40,999 bases of DNA from a virus. This document shows positions 1-7,527 of the stretch, piece by piece. Position 1 is the stretch's first letter, and the number at the start of each line of letters is the position of its first letter. A program made the translations under genes and the position numbers. A model generated the notes under the pieces. It searched no databases. It was not told where the DNA came from and worked only from the letters and a program-made list of their open reading frames with translations. The stretch is from IMG/VR virus record IMGVR_UViG_3300035181_001311, positions 1 to 40,999 of that record, one strand, 5' to 3'.

Positions 1-302
1 TTTTCAGGAAGCACAATTCCAATACTCGTCATTGTTCCATTCAATGACTGTTCGTCTTCATAAAATGCTGCGTATGGATAAGGGTTGTTAATATCATCAA
101 CAAAAGACCACAATTCAAGCAGGTCAGCGTTATTTCCACCGTTCATACACATGAATGTTTTGTAGTTTTCAGCCCAATCATAAAGAATTTTTACTACGGA
201 AGAGTGGTGATATTTAACAAACAACTCAACGGCAGCGTGGCCAGGTTGAATTCCTTGTTGAATCGGCCGAAGCATCCAGTTTGTAAAACTATAAAATCTC
301 AT
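1..302 (-). CDS. Conserved phage hypothetical protein, C-terminus off the window
   Basis: Incomplete: the reading frame starts with ATG at 302-300 and runs off the left edge, so about 100 residues are visible. The start has a good ribosome site (AGAGG about 7 bases upstream) and follows immediately on the TAA of the interrupted mini-gene to its right. The product begins MRFYSFTNWM, and residues near 14-26 read QQGIQPGHAAVEL, which faintly recalls the GHA motif of type 2 peptidyl-tRNA hydrolases. It also resembles a small protein common in T4-like phages that ends in a GIVLPE segment. I assign no function; the hydrolase resemblance is weak and only suggestive. Confidence 0.75.
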   Translation of the reverse strand, partial: MRFYSFTNWMLRPIQQGIQPGHAAVELFVKYHHSSVVKILYDWAENYKTFMCMNGGNNADLLELWSFVDDINNPYPYAAFYEDEQSLNGTMTSIGIVLPE

Positions 303-435
303 TTAATTACCTCTTTCTATAATGGTTTTTAAAACGTTGACGATCTTCATCAGATAAACCACGTCCTTACTAATCCAAGATTCCAAGCCGTTTATCAATC
401 GCCCATTGTTCTTCATACTTAATAACGTTCATCAT
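303..435 (-). pseudogene. Mini-gene interrupted by two adjacent stop codons
   Basis: Downstream of thyA, an ATG overlaps the thyA stop (ATGATG at 435-430, preceded by AAGGTGAG inside the thyA end). It opens a frame of about 20 codons ending ...RLGILD, then TAG TAA (372-367), and the same frame continues as GRGLSDEDRQRFKNHYRKR to a TAA at 305-303, directly before the next gene's ATG. The second half is charged and protein-like, and the frame is kept exactly across the stops. The simplest reading is a small gene of about 42 codons broken by nonsense changes. The alternative is a genuine 20-residue peptide with a fortuitous tail. Confidence 0.45.
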
Positions 436-2195
436 ACACTCACCTTTGCTTTGATAGCTGGGAGGGGGTCATAATCATTTATCACGAAGTCATCGTATCT
501 GAAATCGTCAATATTGTCAACAGCACGAGCGAACTCAAGAGTTGGGGAAGCACGAGGAGTTCTGGTAAGTTGTTCTTTAACCTGCTCAATGTGGTTGTTG
601 TAGATATGAACATCTCCCCCGTCCCAAATAAATTCACCTGGAGCCATTTCAACAACTTCACACAACATTCTTGTTATAATACTATACTGAACGATATTAA
701 AAGGAACACCCAGGAATGTATCACAACTGCGTTGGTGCATCACACAACTTAGAGAACGAGTTGGCACATTGTGATTATTAAGCATGTCGTTAACCATGTT
801 CCAAGACATACCGTCAAGATTGTATTCCCCGAAAGCAAATTGAAACCATTTGAGTCGTTCGGGTTGTGTCATTTCAGTTGAAAAGAATTGAAACGTGAAG
901 TGGCACGGCGGAAGTCTCATTTGATCAATCTCTCCAACGTTCCAAGCACTAACCATAATTCGGCGATCGTCGGGGTTAGTTTTCAGTTTACGAACAACAT
1001 CAGCGATTTGATCGACATACAACTGATGTCTAAATACATATCCTTCACGAGGTTCAATCCGTTCAAACTTCCAATCACGAGTTTGAGAATTGGGAGAATT
1101 GTTTAATGCAGTCGAAATTATCTGACTGTGCTTAATTCCAACCTGTTTTGCGAACCACCTTGGAACAGTAAAATCATAACAATCACCAGTCTGTTTGTTT
1201 GTTGCAATATATTTGCAACCATCAAGTTTTGGAAGAACCTGATTATATTTTTTAGGGAGAAATATACAGGTGAATTTACTGTATGAAGAAGAACCAAAAT
1301 AATCTTTATCGAGATCGTATGCTGATGGATTTGCTGCCCACTTTGAAAAATAAGGTAAGTCATGAATGTCCCGAAGAAAGTTTGAAAAACATCTCCAGGA
1401 TTTATCAACAAAAACACCCCTGTGGCCGTACAAATAATATTCTGGATGAGACGGATCAAAGCAACGTCTCATCATGTTATACCAAAGATTATATGCTTGG
1501 TTTCGAATCGGTGTATATTCTCTATATTCCCCCAAACATCCCTCATTATAAACACTAATTCTATATGGATCTCGGATGTTTATTTGTTTTGTTCGTAATA
1601 CTGGACGTAACACTCTCTTAATAGTAGACGTTTGTTCAAATTGAATCACATACGTACTGTTCTTATCACCTGGTTTGCACTCTTTATTGACTACTGTAAA
1701 CCAATCACCAAACCGTGTTTGTAATTTTTTCCCAACGAAATCGTCGTCTGTTGTTTCAGGGTTCAATTTTTCATTCACAGGGGGAATGAACGGTTCATTG
1801 ATTCCTCCAGAACGCTTTTTAATTTCAACAACAGATGATAACCAATCATCCTTTTCCCAGTGTCTCCACTGGTATCCATACACCTTATTCAGATGTCCTT
1901 CAGGAGTGCACCATTCATTCCAAATTCGAATTCCATTATCTTGAAGATATTTGATGTTGCTATTTCCACTTAAATACCACAAAATTTCATGAAGTACCGC
2001 TGGAAGATGCATTTTCTTTGTTGTTAAGAGGGGGATAGTCCCATCAGAGAGATCGAACCTCATTTGTCGACTGAATACTTTAACAGTTCCAGTTCCAGTT
2101 CTATCTACACAAGCGCGTCCATTATCTAAAATGTCTCGTAAAAGAGTGAGATATTGTACATCGTGGAATTGTTTGCTTGTTGAAACTTCTGTCAT
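432..2195 (-). CDS. thyA: Thymidylate synthase ThyA with a large in-frame inserted domain
   Basis: Converts dUMP to dTMP using methylene-tetrahydrofolate, feeding phage DNA synthesis. N-terminal motifs are DRTGTG (residues 31-36) and the WNEW/YGYQW segment (92-110). After the insert come NPDDRRIMVSAWNVGE (407-422), the catalytic cysteine in PPCH (C431), HQRSCD (487-492), the FLGVPFN segment and the C-terminal DYDPLPAIKAKVSV. The product is 587 residues against about 265-310 for the family. The excess is mostly one insert at about residues 113-391, which looks like the phage HNH/AP2-type homing-endonuclease-like family. Start ATG at 2195 has TAAGGAG upstream and lies behind a sigma70-type promoter at 2230-2259. 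Confidence 0.95.
   Translation of the reverse strand: MTEVSTSKQFHDVQYLTLLRDILDNGRACVDRTGTGTVKVFSRQMRFDLSDGTIPLLTTKKMHLPAVLHEILWYLSGNSNIKYLQDNGIRIWNEWCTPEGHLNKVYGYQWRHWEKDDWLSSVVEIKKRSGGINEPFIPPVNEKLNPETTDDDFVGKKLQTRFGDWFTVVNKECKPGDKNSTYVIQFEQTSTIKRVLRPVLRTKQINIRDPYRISVYNEGCLGEYREYTPIRNQAYNLWYNMMRRCFDPSHPEYYLYGHRGVFVDKSWRCFSNFLRDIHDLPYFSKWAANPSAYDLDKDYFGSSSYSKFTCIFLPKKYNQVLPKLDGCKYIATNKQTGDCYDFTVPRWFAKQVGIKHSQIISTALNNSPNSQTRDWKFERIEPREGYVFRHQLYVDQIADVVRKLKTNPDDRRIMVSAWNVGEIDQMRLPPCHFTFQFFSTEMTQPERLKWFQFAFGEYNLDGMSWNMVNDMLNNHNVPTRSLSCVMHQRSCDTFLGVPFNIVQYSIITRMLCEVVEMAPGEFIWDGGDVHIYNNHIEQVKEQLTRTPRASPTLEFARAVDNIDDFRYDDFVINDYDPLPAIKAKVSV
1023..1859 (-). other. Homing-endonuclease-like domain inserted in frame in ThyA (approximate limits)
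   Basis: Between the YGYQWRHW and VDQIADVV motifs of ThyA lie about 279 extra residues in one open frame. They include FVGKKLQTRFGDWFTVV, a YRISVYNEGCLG segment, YNLWYNMMRRCFDP, YGHRGVFVDKSWRCFSNF and a LDKDYF...CIFLPKKYN stretch. This order is typical of phage HNH/AP2-like mobile endonuclease proteins, although no complete HNH catalytic triad is visible. There is no intein block A cysteine and no terminal HN plus nucleophile, so self-splicing is not supported. It appears to be a domain insertion tolerated in a loop of the enzyme, or a non-excised mobile element. Confidence 0.7.
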
Positions 2196-2229
2196 ACAAA
2201 CTCCTTATTATTGTTATTATAATAGGAAT

Positions 2230-2259
2230 ATTATAACATAGTTTAAACTGACTAGTCAA
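2230..2259 (-). promoter_or_regulatory. Sigma70-type promoter for thyA
   Basis: On the minus strand TTGACT (2259-2254) is followed after 18 bases by TATAAT (2235-2230), 35 bases before the thyA ATG. The -35 box overlaps the last codons of the upstream small gene. Confidence 0.7.
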
Positions 2260-2455
2260 CGAAACCAACCTCATATAAATCGTCTTGCCTAACCCACTTT
2301 TTCCATGTTGGTCCTGTTGAATCAATAGGTTTAATTTCTATTAAAGATTCTACATGAGTTTTTGAAGATAAAATAATCTTTCTGGTTGCAATACGTCCAG
2401 TTGGTGCAACTTCCACGTTTTCAAATATGTATGTTTTACTAGATTCAGTAGACAT
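2252..2455 (-). CDS. Hypothetical small protein (67 aa)
   Basis: Starts at ATG 2455-2453, which overlaps the TAA of the upstream membrane-protein gene by one base (TAATG), suggesting translational coupling. The product begins MSTESSKTYIFENVEV and ends in a charged stretch WKKWVRQDDLYEVGFVD. No transmembrane segment, cysteine motif or recognisable domain is visible. It lies last in the leftward transcript that begins at the late promoter at 3228-3235. The end of the gene contains the -35 element of the thyA promoter. I do not recognise a family. Confidence 0.65.
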   Translation of the reverse strand: MSTESSKTYIFENVEVAPTGRIATRKIILSSKTHVESLIEIKPIDSTGPTWKKWVRQDDLYEVGFVD

Positions 2456-3189
2456 TAAATAATAACTTTTTTATCAAGTTCCCGAATGTGATTTGAATTC
2501 CAAATTTTGGGAAATTGTTTTAAACTTGTGGTAGTAATGAACATGTAATAAACGAAGACCCAAACATTGGAAACAAACAAAAGATCGACACAAAAAGATA
2601 CTGTTGGAACAATAATCATTCCCAAAACATTGAAGATTAGAACACTTGAAGTAATTCCCATATGGATTCTATCGCATTTACGAAGTATTAAATTTGGATG
2701 AAAAAAGTCTGGTGCATCATTAAAATTATCCTGTTCTTCTTTTTTTACTAAATCCATAATTTTTTTTAGGGAAAGAATAATAAAAATTCCCCAACAAATG
2801 AATATTGACGTTGAAAATATATACAATGATGGTATATTTGTTACAAACCAAACCATTATTTGTTCTATAGTCATTTTATTGTCCTGTGACATTTTTTTTT
2901 GTGAGAATCTATTTCTGTTTTCTATCTCACTAGATTGTTGATCGACTCTTTGTCCCATTAGATCAGCTTTTGTTTGAAGTTGATCTACTCGAGCGTTAGT
3001 ATAATTAATTTTTTTATCAAAATATGACTGTGAATCAACAATTTGTTTAGACAATACAACAAACGCTGGTTCTGGGTGAATGTTGGACATTGACAATCTA
3101 AACAAACCAATTAAAGTTCCAACGGTAATATTAACGGTTAAAACTATTAACCAGAAGTATATTTTGCTATGATCTTTAGTACTATTCAT
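2455..3189 (-). CDS. Multi-pass membrane protein with coiled-coil, late-promoter driven
   Basis: The longest frame opens at 3243, but a late promoter at 3228-3235 lies inside that extension, so the internal ATG at 3189 (MNSTKDHSK, with GCAGAAGA upstream) is preferred, giving 244 residues. A transmembrane helix lies near residues 10-32, followed by a polar Gln/Asp-rich coiled-coil around 60-110. At least three further hydrophobic segments follow (FVTNIPSLYIFSTSIFICWG, an IFNVLGMIIVPTV region, and VWVFVYYMF). No catalytic motif is visible. It is divergent from the plus-strand porin operon and could act in the envelope late in infection; function unknown. Confidence 0.7.
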   Translation of the reverse strand: MNSTKDHSKIYFWLIVLTVNITVGTLIGLFRLSMSNIHPEPAFVVLSKQIVDSQSYFDKKINYTNARVDQLQTKADLMGQRVDQQSSEIENRNRFSQKKMSQDNKMTIEQIMVWFVTNIPSLYIFSTSIFICWGIFIILSLKKIMDLVKKEEQDNFNDAPDFFHPNLILRKCDRIHMGITSSVLIFNVLGMIIVPTVSFCVDLLFVSNVWVFVYYMFITTTSLKQFPKIWNSNHIRELDKKVII

Positions 3190-3227
3190 ATAATGTCTTC
3201 TGCAATGAGATAAATTGTAATTAAATG

Positions 3228-3235
3228 TATTTATA
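3228..3235 (-). promoter_or_regulatory. T4-type late promoter (exact TATAAATA), leftward
   Basis: Exact TATAAATA on the minus strand, about 39 bases before the chosen ATG at 3189. It sits back to back with the plus-strand copy at 3250-3257. In T4 this octamer is the late -10 box recognised by gp55. Confidence 0.75.
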
Positions 3236-3249
3236 AAATACACAAAAAT

Positions 3250-3257
3250 TATAAATA
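3250..3257 (+). promoter_or_regulatory. T4-type late promoter (exact TATAAATA), rightward
   Basis: Exact TATAAATA on the plus strand, about 35 bases before the ATG at 3292. It is the apparent promoter of the three-gene plus-strand operon and is divergent from the minus-strand copy 15 bases away. Confidence 0.75.
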
Positions 3258-3291
3258 GTATGACACGAATGAAAGTATAGGATGGTGTGTG

Positions 3292-3570
3292 ATGGCTGAA
3301 GCAAGGGAAGGAGAACTTCTTAAATACTCTAATGTTATTACGTTAAAAGATATAGTCACCTTTGTCTCAATAGTAGTTGCCATGACTATGGCATGGGGAG
3401 TATTTGGAACTCGGTTGACTGTTGCTGAAAAAGAATTGGTATATCAAACACAGAATTCTGAAAAAATGCAAAAACAAATTGATAGTGTATCAGATAAAGT
3501 AGACAAATTACAGATGAGGATTATAGAAGATGAAGACACAATTCAATCACTATGGCAGAAATCACATTAA
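3292..3570 (+). CDS. Small membrane/coiled-coil protein (92 aa)
   Basis: First gene of the only plus-strand operon. A GTG lies one codon upstream, but ATG at 3292 has AGGA about 9 bases before it. After a short polar N-terminus there is a single hydrophobic segment (IVTFVSIVVAMTMAWGVF, about residues 20-38). A heptad-rich helix follows, with MQKQIDSVSDKVDKLQMRI and an acidic end, so it probably has the N-in, C-out topology of a single-pass protein. This layout recalls small phage holin-like or tether proteins, but nothing specific is conserved. Its end overlaps the start of the next gene by 41 bases. Confidence 0.65.
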   Translation: MAEAREGELLKYSNVITLKDIVTFVSIVVAMTMAWGVFGTRLTVAEKELVYQTQNSEKMQKQIDSVSDKVDKLQMRIIEDEDTIQSLWQKSH

Positions 3571-4009
3571 TTCGTTACGATCATTGGGTTTACTGTTGTT
3601 GATGTTTTTGTTTCCGACAATCCTCTCTGCATCAAATAATTTTACCGTTCCCATTACAAGCATTGATGTCCCCGAAAATACGATATCTGTAACAGATTTG
3701 TGGGCAATATTCACATTAACGACTACAAGATGGAGTAATGGAAATAAAATAATTGTAGTGTTGTATACTCAAGATACTCCAATAATGAAAACGTTTGTTA
3801 GAGAATATTTCGGGATAAATATTTATAGATTCGAGGAAGCGATCGACAGCAAAATAAACAACGGAAGAGGTGTTCCACCAACAGTCGTTGGTTCAGAAGA
3901 ACAGATGATCCACGAAATCTCTACCAAACCTGGTAGAATTGGATTTGTAAAATCGTATATTGTAGTGGGAGATGGACATCGTGGAATCAGGCGTATTGCA
4001 GTCAATTAA
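3530..4009 (+). CDS. PstS-like periplasmic substrate-binding domain protein
   Basis: The N-terminus holds a signal peptide (LLLLMFLFPTILSAS, cleavage near residue 34), so the product should be periplasmic. The mature part matches the short PBP-like family related to phosphate-binding PstS: the DLWAIFT segment, RWSNGNKIIVVLY, a FVREYFG helix, GRGVPPTVVGSEEQMI and the pattern KPGRIGFV (family form PGAIGYV). Length (159 aa) fits the short bacterial members. It overlaps the genes on both sides, implying coupled expression with the membrane protein and the porin. The ligand is unknown, and phosphate is only a family-based guess. The chosen ATG has AGAAG close upstream; a later start is possible. 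Confidence 0.7.
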   Translation: MKTQFNHYGRNHINSLRSLGLLLLMFLFPTILSASNNFTVPITSIDVPENTISVTDLWAIFTLTTTRWSNGNKIIVVLYTQDTPIMKTFVREYFGINIYRFEEAIDSKINNGRGVPPTVVGSEEQMIHEISTKPGRIGFVKSYIVVGDGHRGIRRIAVN

Positions 4010-5168
4010 ATTAATTATTGTTACTTTATTTTTAAGTGTGCCAGTATATTCATATGGAAATGATACTTCAAACTTTCACTTATTCGGGACATTCGCATCT
4101 ACAATATTGAATACCAACAATAGTGCTTATAATACCAGATCTGGAACTTCATTGGATAATCAATTAATATTAAACACTACTTATGATATCACAGAAAATG
4201 TTGGGTTTGTAGCAGCAATTGACATAACAAAGGGTATCCGAAAGGATTATGAAGCTGATATAGATTATGCTACACTGTCATATTCAACATCTATTTGTTG
4301 TGATACAGTTGGAACAATTGGAGTAGGTCGAGTTAAATATGATATTGGTTTGTTAGAAAACCAAAGAAATAACCCACATTCTAGAACAACTATATATCTT
4401 CCTTTTTCTACTTATTGGCCAGCGTCAAATTATTGTGCACAATCTGTAGATGGAATTCAGCTTGATATTACTAAAGAAATCAAGGGAATAGGAAGTGTTT
4501 CTTTTACTTCTTCTTATGGGAACGGAGTAATGAAAAACCAAGATCAAGCTCCTGCTTTTTATGGATATTTTCATGATCAATTATTTGAAGGTGATTCGTT
4601 TGCTTTAACAAGTCCCGTTCTCTCGAATACAATAAAATTTGAAAACCTTAATTGGACTATACAATACAACCAAACGGAACTTAATGGAGAATATAATCAG
4701 AACTATACTATTCCAGGGTGTGATCCTTTGAAACACAGAAGTTGTAATGGTAATCCATATCTTCCAAAAAATTATTCGTTTTTTCACAAATACAGTACAC
4801 TGGGAATTAGATATACAGATGGTGATTGGACCATAATGGGAGAATATGTTAAACACAATTTTCCGACAGAACCTGTTGGATATTTTGTTAGAGTTGAAAA
4901 ACAGCTATCTTCAGACTTTACAGGATTTGCGGGTTATTCAAAATTTGAACACACAAACAAAAATGCTCCATCTCCATCTGCTGTTGCAACGTGGGCCAGA
5001 GAAGGAAGAGAAGTCGTTGTTGGGGGTGTATATCACTACGATCAAAACAATGAACTTAAAGTTGAATATCATCAAGGGTATGGAACGGGTTGGTTCCCCT
5101 ATCCAGCCGATAAACCAAATTGGAATATGTTTGCTGTCCAATATGTTCACTCATTTTCTATAAGATAA
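3972..5168 (+). CDS. Porin-like outer-membrane beta-barrel protein
   Basis: About 398 residues with a signal peptide near the start (LIIVTLFLSVPVYSYG). A series of alternating amphipathic strands follows, rich in Tyr, Asn, Gly and Thr (for example VGFVAAIDI, GTIGVGRVKYDIG, WTIMGEYV, EVVVGGVYHY). The last strand, MFAVQYVHSFSIR, is barrel-like. Proteins with this layout are outer-membrane porins of Gammaproteobacteria. The ATG at 3972 has GGGAG too close; a GTG at 3981 with proper spacing may be the true start. The 5 prime end overlaps the PBP gene by 38 bases. A porin in a phage genome is unusual and suggests acquisition from a host. Confidence 0.75.
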   Translation: MDIVESGVLQSIKLIIVTLFLSVPVYSYGNDTSNFHLFGTFASTILNTNNSAYNTRSGTSLDNQLILNTTYDITENVGFVAAIDITKGIRKDYEADIDYATLSYSTSICCDTVGTIGVGRVKYDIGLLENQRNNPHSRTTIYLPFSTYWPASNYCAQSVDGIQLDITKEIKGIGSVSFTSSYGNGVMKNQDQAPAFYGYFHDQLFEGDSFALTSPVLSNTIKFENLNWTIQYNQTELNGEYNQNYTIPGCDPLKHRSCNGNPYLPKNYSFFHKYSTLGIRYTDGDWTIMGEYVKHNFPTEPVGYFVRVEKQLSSDFTGFAGYSKFEHTNKNAPSPSAVATWAREGREVVVGGVYHYDQNNELKVEYHQGYGTGWFPYPADKPNWNMFAVQYVHSFSIR

Positions 5169-5195
5169 ACAAAGGGAGATAATCTCCCTTTGTTT
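5167..5195. terminator. Bidirectional terminator between porin and PhoH genes
   Basis: A 13-bp perfect inverted repeat (AAACAAAGGGAGA and its complement) with a 3-base loop lies between two convergent genes, with T-runs on both sides. It serves both the plus-strand porin operon and the leftward PhoH transcript. Confidence 0.8.
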
Positions 5196-5204
5196 GATAT
5201 AGAT

Positions 5205-5972
5205 TTATTCTTCTACAGATTCACTTGCAATAATCCAAGACTTAACAAACTCACTTCTCACGATATCATCAACCGTGAAATATACAGAAGAGAATTCTTT
5301 CATTTTTTCAGCAATCTTTAACATGCGCTTCATTCCAGAACTTTCGGCCCTCTTCCCGTTTGTGAGATCGTTTTGAGCTAAATCTCCTGTAAAGATAACT
5401 CGAGAGTTGTTTCCAATTCTCGTCATTATACTATGAATTTCATGACTGGTCATATTCTGCCCCTCATCAATAACAACAAGGGCATTATCCCATGTTACAC
5501 CACGAACGTATGATGTAGTTACAAAGCGTATTAAATTCGCTTCCTTCATGTTATCATAAGTGCCAAACCGTCCGAACAGCTCATTGAGTATATCTCGGTA
5601 TGGGTTTTCAAATAACGAGACTTTCTCTTCAAGTGTTCCTGGCATGAAACCTAACTCTCTGGTTGTTACAGCCGAACGAACAATAATAACGTGATCTTGA
5701 GGTTTATTTCCATCTAAAACATCACACAAAGCAAGGTAAAGTGCAAGAAATGTTTTTCCGGTTCCAGCAGAACCATAAGCAACAAGGTTATCCCCTTGAA
5801 AATATTGACTGAACATGTTATGTTGATTAGCTGTTAAAGGACGAATTGTTTTGATATCATGCTTGGTCCAATGTTTCCTGACTGGACCTTCTTCAACTGC
5901 TTTTATGTTATTGTTTATTAATATAAGTTCTGATGATCTGTTACTTTGACGACGATTTCTTTTTGCGGACAT
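5205..5972 (-). CDS. phoH: PhoH-like ATPase
   Basis: Cytoplasmic P-loop NTPase of the PhoH family, common in large phages and often linked to RNA metabolism or phosphate stress. Walker A is GSAGTGKT (residues 67-74), the family signature VRSAVTTRELGFMPGT spans about 98-113, Walker B is VVIDEGQN (166-173), and sensor motif FTGDLAQ follows. At 255 residues it is a single PhoH domain with a short basic N-terminus (MSAKRNRRQSN), without the PIN or KH domains of longer homologues. The start has AAGGAGAGG upstream. The gene ends at the bidirectional terminator. Precise activity in phage infection is not established. Confidence 0.93.
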   Translation of the reverse strand: MSAKRNRRQSNRSSELILINNNIKAVEEGPVRKHWTKHDIKTIRPLTANQHNMFSQYFQGDNLVAYGSAGTGKTFLALYLALCDVLDGNKPQDHVIIVRSAVTTRELGFMPGTLEEKVSLFENPYRDILNELFGRFGTYDNMKEANLIRFVTTSYVRGVTWDNALVVIDEGQNMTSHEIHSIMTRIGNNSRVIFTGDLAQNDLTNGKRAESSGMKRMLKIAEKMKEFSSVYFTVDDIVRSEFVKSWIIASESVEE

Positions 5973-6050
5973 AGACCTCTCCTTATTGTTATTGTAAAAT
6001 TCAAACGATTAAGATTGTGGTAAGGCATTTCCTCCTTTCATAAAAGATTG

Positions 6051-6608
6051 TTATTCAATAAATTGATTGATTATTTCTTTTCGTTTTTCTGTATTCTGAT
6101 TACTTTGAACAATTTTAGAAGCAAGTTTCATTATGTCGAGCTGATTTCGGTTAGAGGATGTTTTGGTTAAACGATCTACGATTGCATTAAATGTCTGTTG
6201 AACATCATCAACAGATTCAGCTTTTCCTCTTAACGATTTAATAACTTCAGTAGTAAGATCGATGATACTAACATCCACACCACCATCTTCAGAAGCGGAA
6301 GATAGTTTTTGTGCGGTTTTGTCAGTTATATGATCATAAACTTTTTGTAGGAGAGAGTATTTTTTGTAACGTTTTTTACGTTCCACTATCTCTTCCATCA
6401 TCTTTGAAAATAGTATAGTCTTTGCAAGTGTATTTGCAAGATGTGGTGATATGTCTTTGTTTGTAACTAAAACCTTCTTAATCACACCATTAAGATTGTT
6501 TTTAGACTCCAATAATGAAGAGTCACTCAACACATCTGAACACAATACTGTCATGTTCTCGATAATCGAGTCTTTTGTGTTTTGTTCATTATTGAGTTTA
6601 CTTAACAT
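6051..6608 (-). CDS. Hypothetical helical protein (185 aa)
   Basis: A polar, largely helical protein with no signal peptide or membrane segment. It starts MLSKLNNEQNTKDS and contains a basic stretch (MMEEIVERKKRYKKYS, about residues 70-85) and a C-terminal helix ending EIINQFIE. A late-promoter-like AATAAATA at 6642-6649 lies 34 bases before the ATG, so it is probably expressed late and may be a structural or assembly protein. No homology is evident to me. The stretch between it and phoH (5973-6050) holds only the phoH ribosome site and no convincing gene. Confidence 0.7.
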   Translation of the reverse strand: MLSKLNNEQNTKDSIIENMTVLCSDVLSDSSLLESKNNLNGVIKKVLVTNKDISPHLANTLAKTILFSKMMEEIVERKKRYKKYSLLQKVYDHITDKTAQKLSSASEDGGVDVSIIDLTTEVIKSLRGKAESVDDVQQTFNAIVDRLTKTSSNRNQLDIMKLASKIVQSNQNTEKRKEIINQFIE

Positions 6609-6641
6609 TAATTTGAGTCTTTATGTGTCTCCTGTTAAATG

Positions 6642-6649
6642 TATTTATT
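6642..6649 (-). promoter_or_regulatory. Late-promoter-like box (AATAAATA)
   Basis: One mismatch from TATAAATA on the minus strand, correctly placed 34 bases before the start of the 185-residue gene. Confidence 0.5.
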
Positions 6650-6688
6650 GTCTTTTTTCAAAAAAATTAGATGTGTAAATTTATGGAG

Positions 6689-6832
6689 TTACAGTTCCGT
6701 AAATAAATCGACTGGAGGATCGTGTCGAATACTACTCAACGCAACTCCAATATAATAACACACATACAGGTTCCAAGCATTTAACTTATCTTTAAAAGAC
6801 TGAATAACACAAAACAGTTCAAATAATTTCAT
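6689..6832 (-). CDS. Small hypothetical protein (47 aa)
   Basis: ATG at 6832-6830 has GGGAAG about 8 bases upstream and follows a strong sigma70-type promoter at 6863-6891. A longer frame upstream would overlap the next gene and pass through the promoter, so it is rejected. The product begins MKLFELFCVIQSFKDKLNAW and contains a moderately hydrophobic aromatic centre (LYVCYYIGVALSS). A polar tail, DPPVDLFTEL, follows. Because it has its own promoter, it may be an early, host-directed peptide; function unknown. Confidence 0.6.
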   Translation of the reverse strand: MKLFELFCVIQSFKDKLNAWNLYVCYYIGVALSSIRHDPPVDLFTEL

Positions 6833-6862
6833 TTTTCTTCCCTTGAAGTGATAGCAAACTGC

Positions 6863-6891
6863 ACTATACACTAAAAGGGGAGAAAAGTCAA
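6863..6891 (-). promoter_or_regulatory. Sigma70-type promoter for the 47-aa gene
   Basis: TTGACT (6891-6886), 17-base spacer, TATAGT (6868-6863), on the minus strand 31 bases before the ATG. Confidence 0.7.
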
Positions 6892-6893
6892 CA

Positions 6894-7487
6894 TTAAACT
6901 CCAGCCTGGGCGGCTGGTGGTGTGTTTCCGGTTGGAGCTCGAGATGGTTGAGCAGGAGCTTGTTGAATTTGTGCATCCAGTTGTTTGAACGTATTTGCAA
7001 GGCCTATCAATTGATTGGCCTTTGTCGCTCTTGCTTTCTCGTCCATATTACCCAATCCCGTCAGCATTTGGGTATTCTGGGTTACACCAGATTTTCCAAC
7101 TTTATTTGCTAATGCAATCAAAACCTTATCCACTTGACCCACGGGTTGATCTGATCCAGAAGCTTGTTTCATGATTATGGATAACTTTTTAGCTGCATCT
7201 GCACCAGCAATAACAGATAACGCTGAACTTCGAGTTCCAGGATTTGCCAACAACTGAAGAGCAGCAAGTTTTGCACCCATCGCGCCAGCTTGATCAGGGT
7301 CTAAATCCTTTCCTGTTTTAATAATGTCAGCCATTTGATTCAAAAATTGTTCTGCACTCTCAAACAATTCAGAATGATATTCCTTTTCTAAAACTGTTTC
7401 TATTTTTTCATATAAAGCACCAAAGAATTCTTCTTCAGCTTTAATGTGATCTTCCAACGCAGTATTGATTTCTCTAATTAATCCCAT
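6894..7487 (-). CDS. Probable late structural or virion-associated protein (197 aa)
   Basis: The N-terminal 60 residues are acidic and helical (HIKAEEEFFGALYEKIETVLEKEY). The centre is rich in Ala, Lys and Gly (GAMGAKLAALQLLANPG), and the tail is low-complexity Gln/Ala/Pro (QAPAQPSRAPTG...PPAAQAGV). No catalytic motif is seen. An exact late promoter at 7520-7527 lies 33 bases before the ATG, which supports late expression and a structural or packaging-related role. This is inference from position and composition only. Confidence 0.7.
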   Translation of the reverse strand: MGLIREINTALEDHIKAEEEFFGALYEKIETVLEKEYHSELFESAEQFLNQMADIIKTGKDLDPDQAGAMGAKLAALQLLANPGTRSSALSVIAGADAAKKLSIIMKQASGSDQPVGQVDKVLIALANKVGKSGVTQNTQMLTGLGNMDEKARATKANQLIGLANTFKQLDAQIQQAPAQPSRAPTGNTPPAAQAGV

Positions 7488-7519
7488 TTAAAATCTCCTT
7501 CATGACCAAGTATAATAGA

Positions 7520-7527
7520 TATTTATA
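7520..7527 (-). promoter_or_regulatory. T4-type late promoter (exact TATAAATA)
   Basis: Exact octamer on the minus strand, 33 bases upstream of the 197-residue gene and just beyond the end of the spoVR gene (stop at 7529). Confidence 0.75.

Noticed and set aside
3820-3827. Minus-strand TATAAATA inside the PBP gene
   Set aside because: It lies in coding sequence with no minus-strand gene downstream until far away; probably a coding coincidence.
5950-6030. Possible leader peptides before phoH (starting near AGGAGGAAATG)
   Set aside because: The 10- and 36-codon frames overlap the phoH start, and no conserved composition supports them; AAGGAGAGG just before the phoH ATG is explanation enough.
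6833-7000. Longer version of the 47-aa gene beginning at 7000
   Set aside because: It overlaps the 197-aa gene and passes through a strong promoter; the ATG at 6832 has a good ribosome site.
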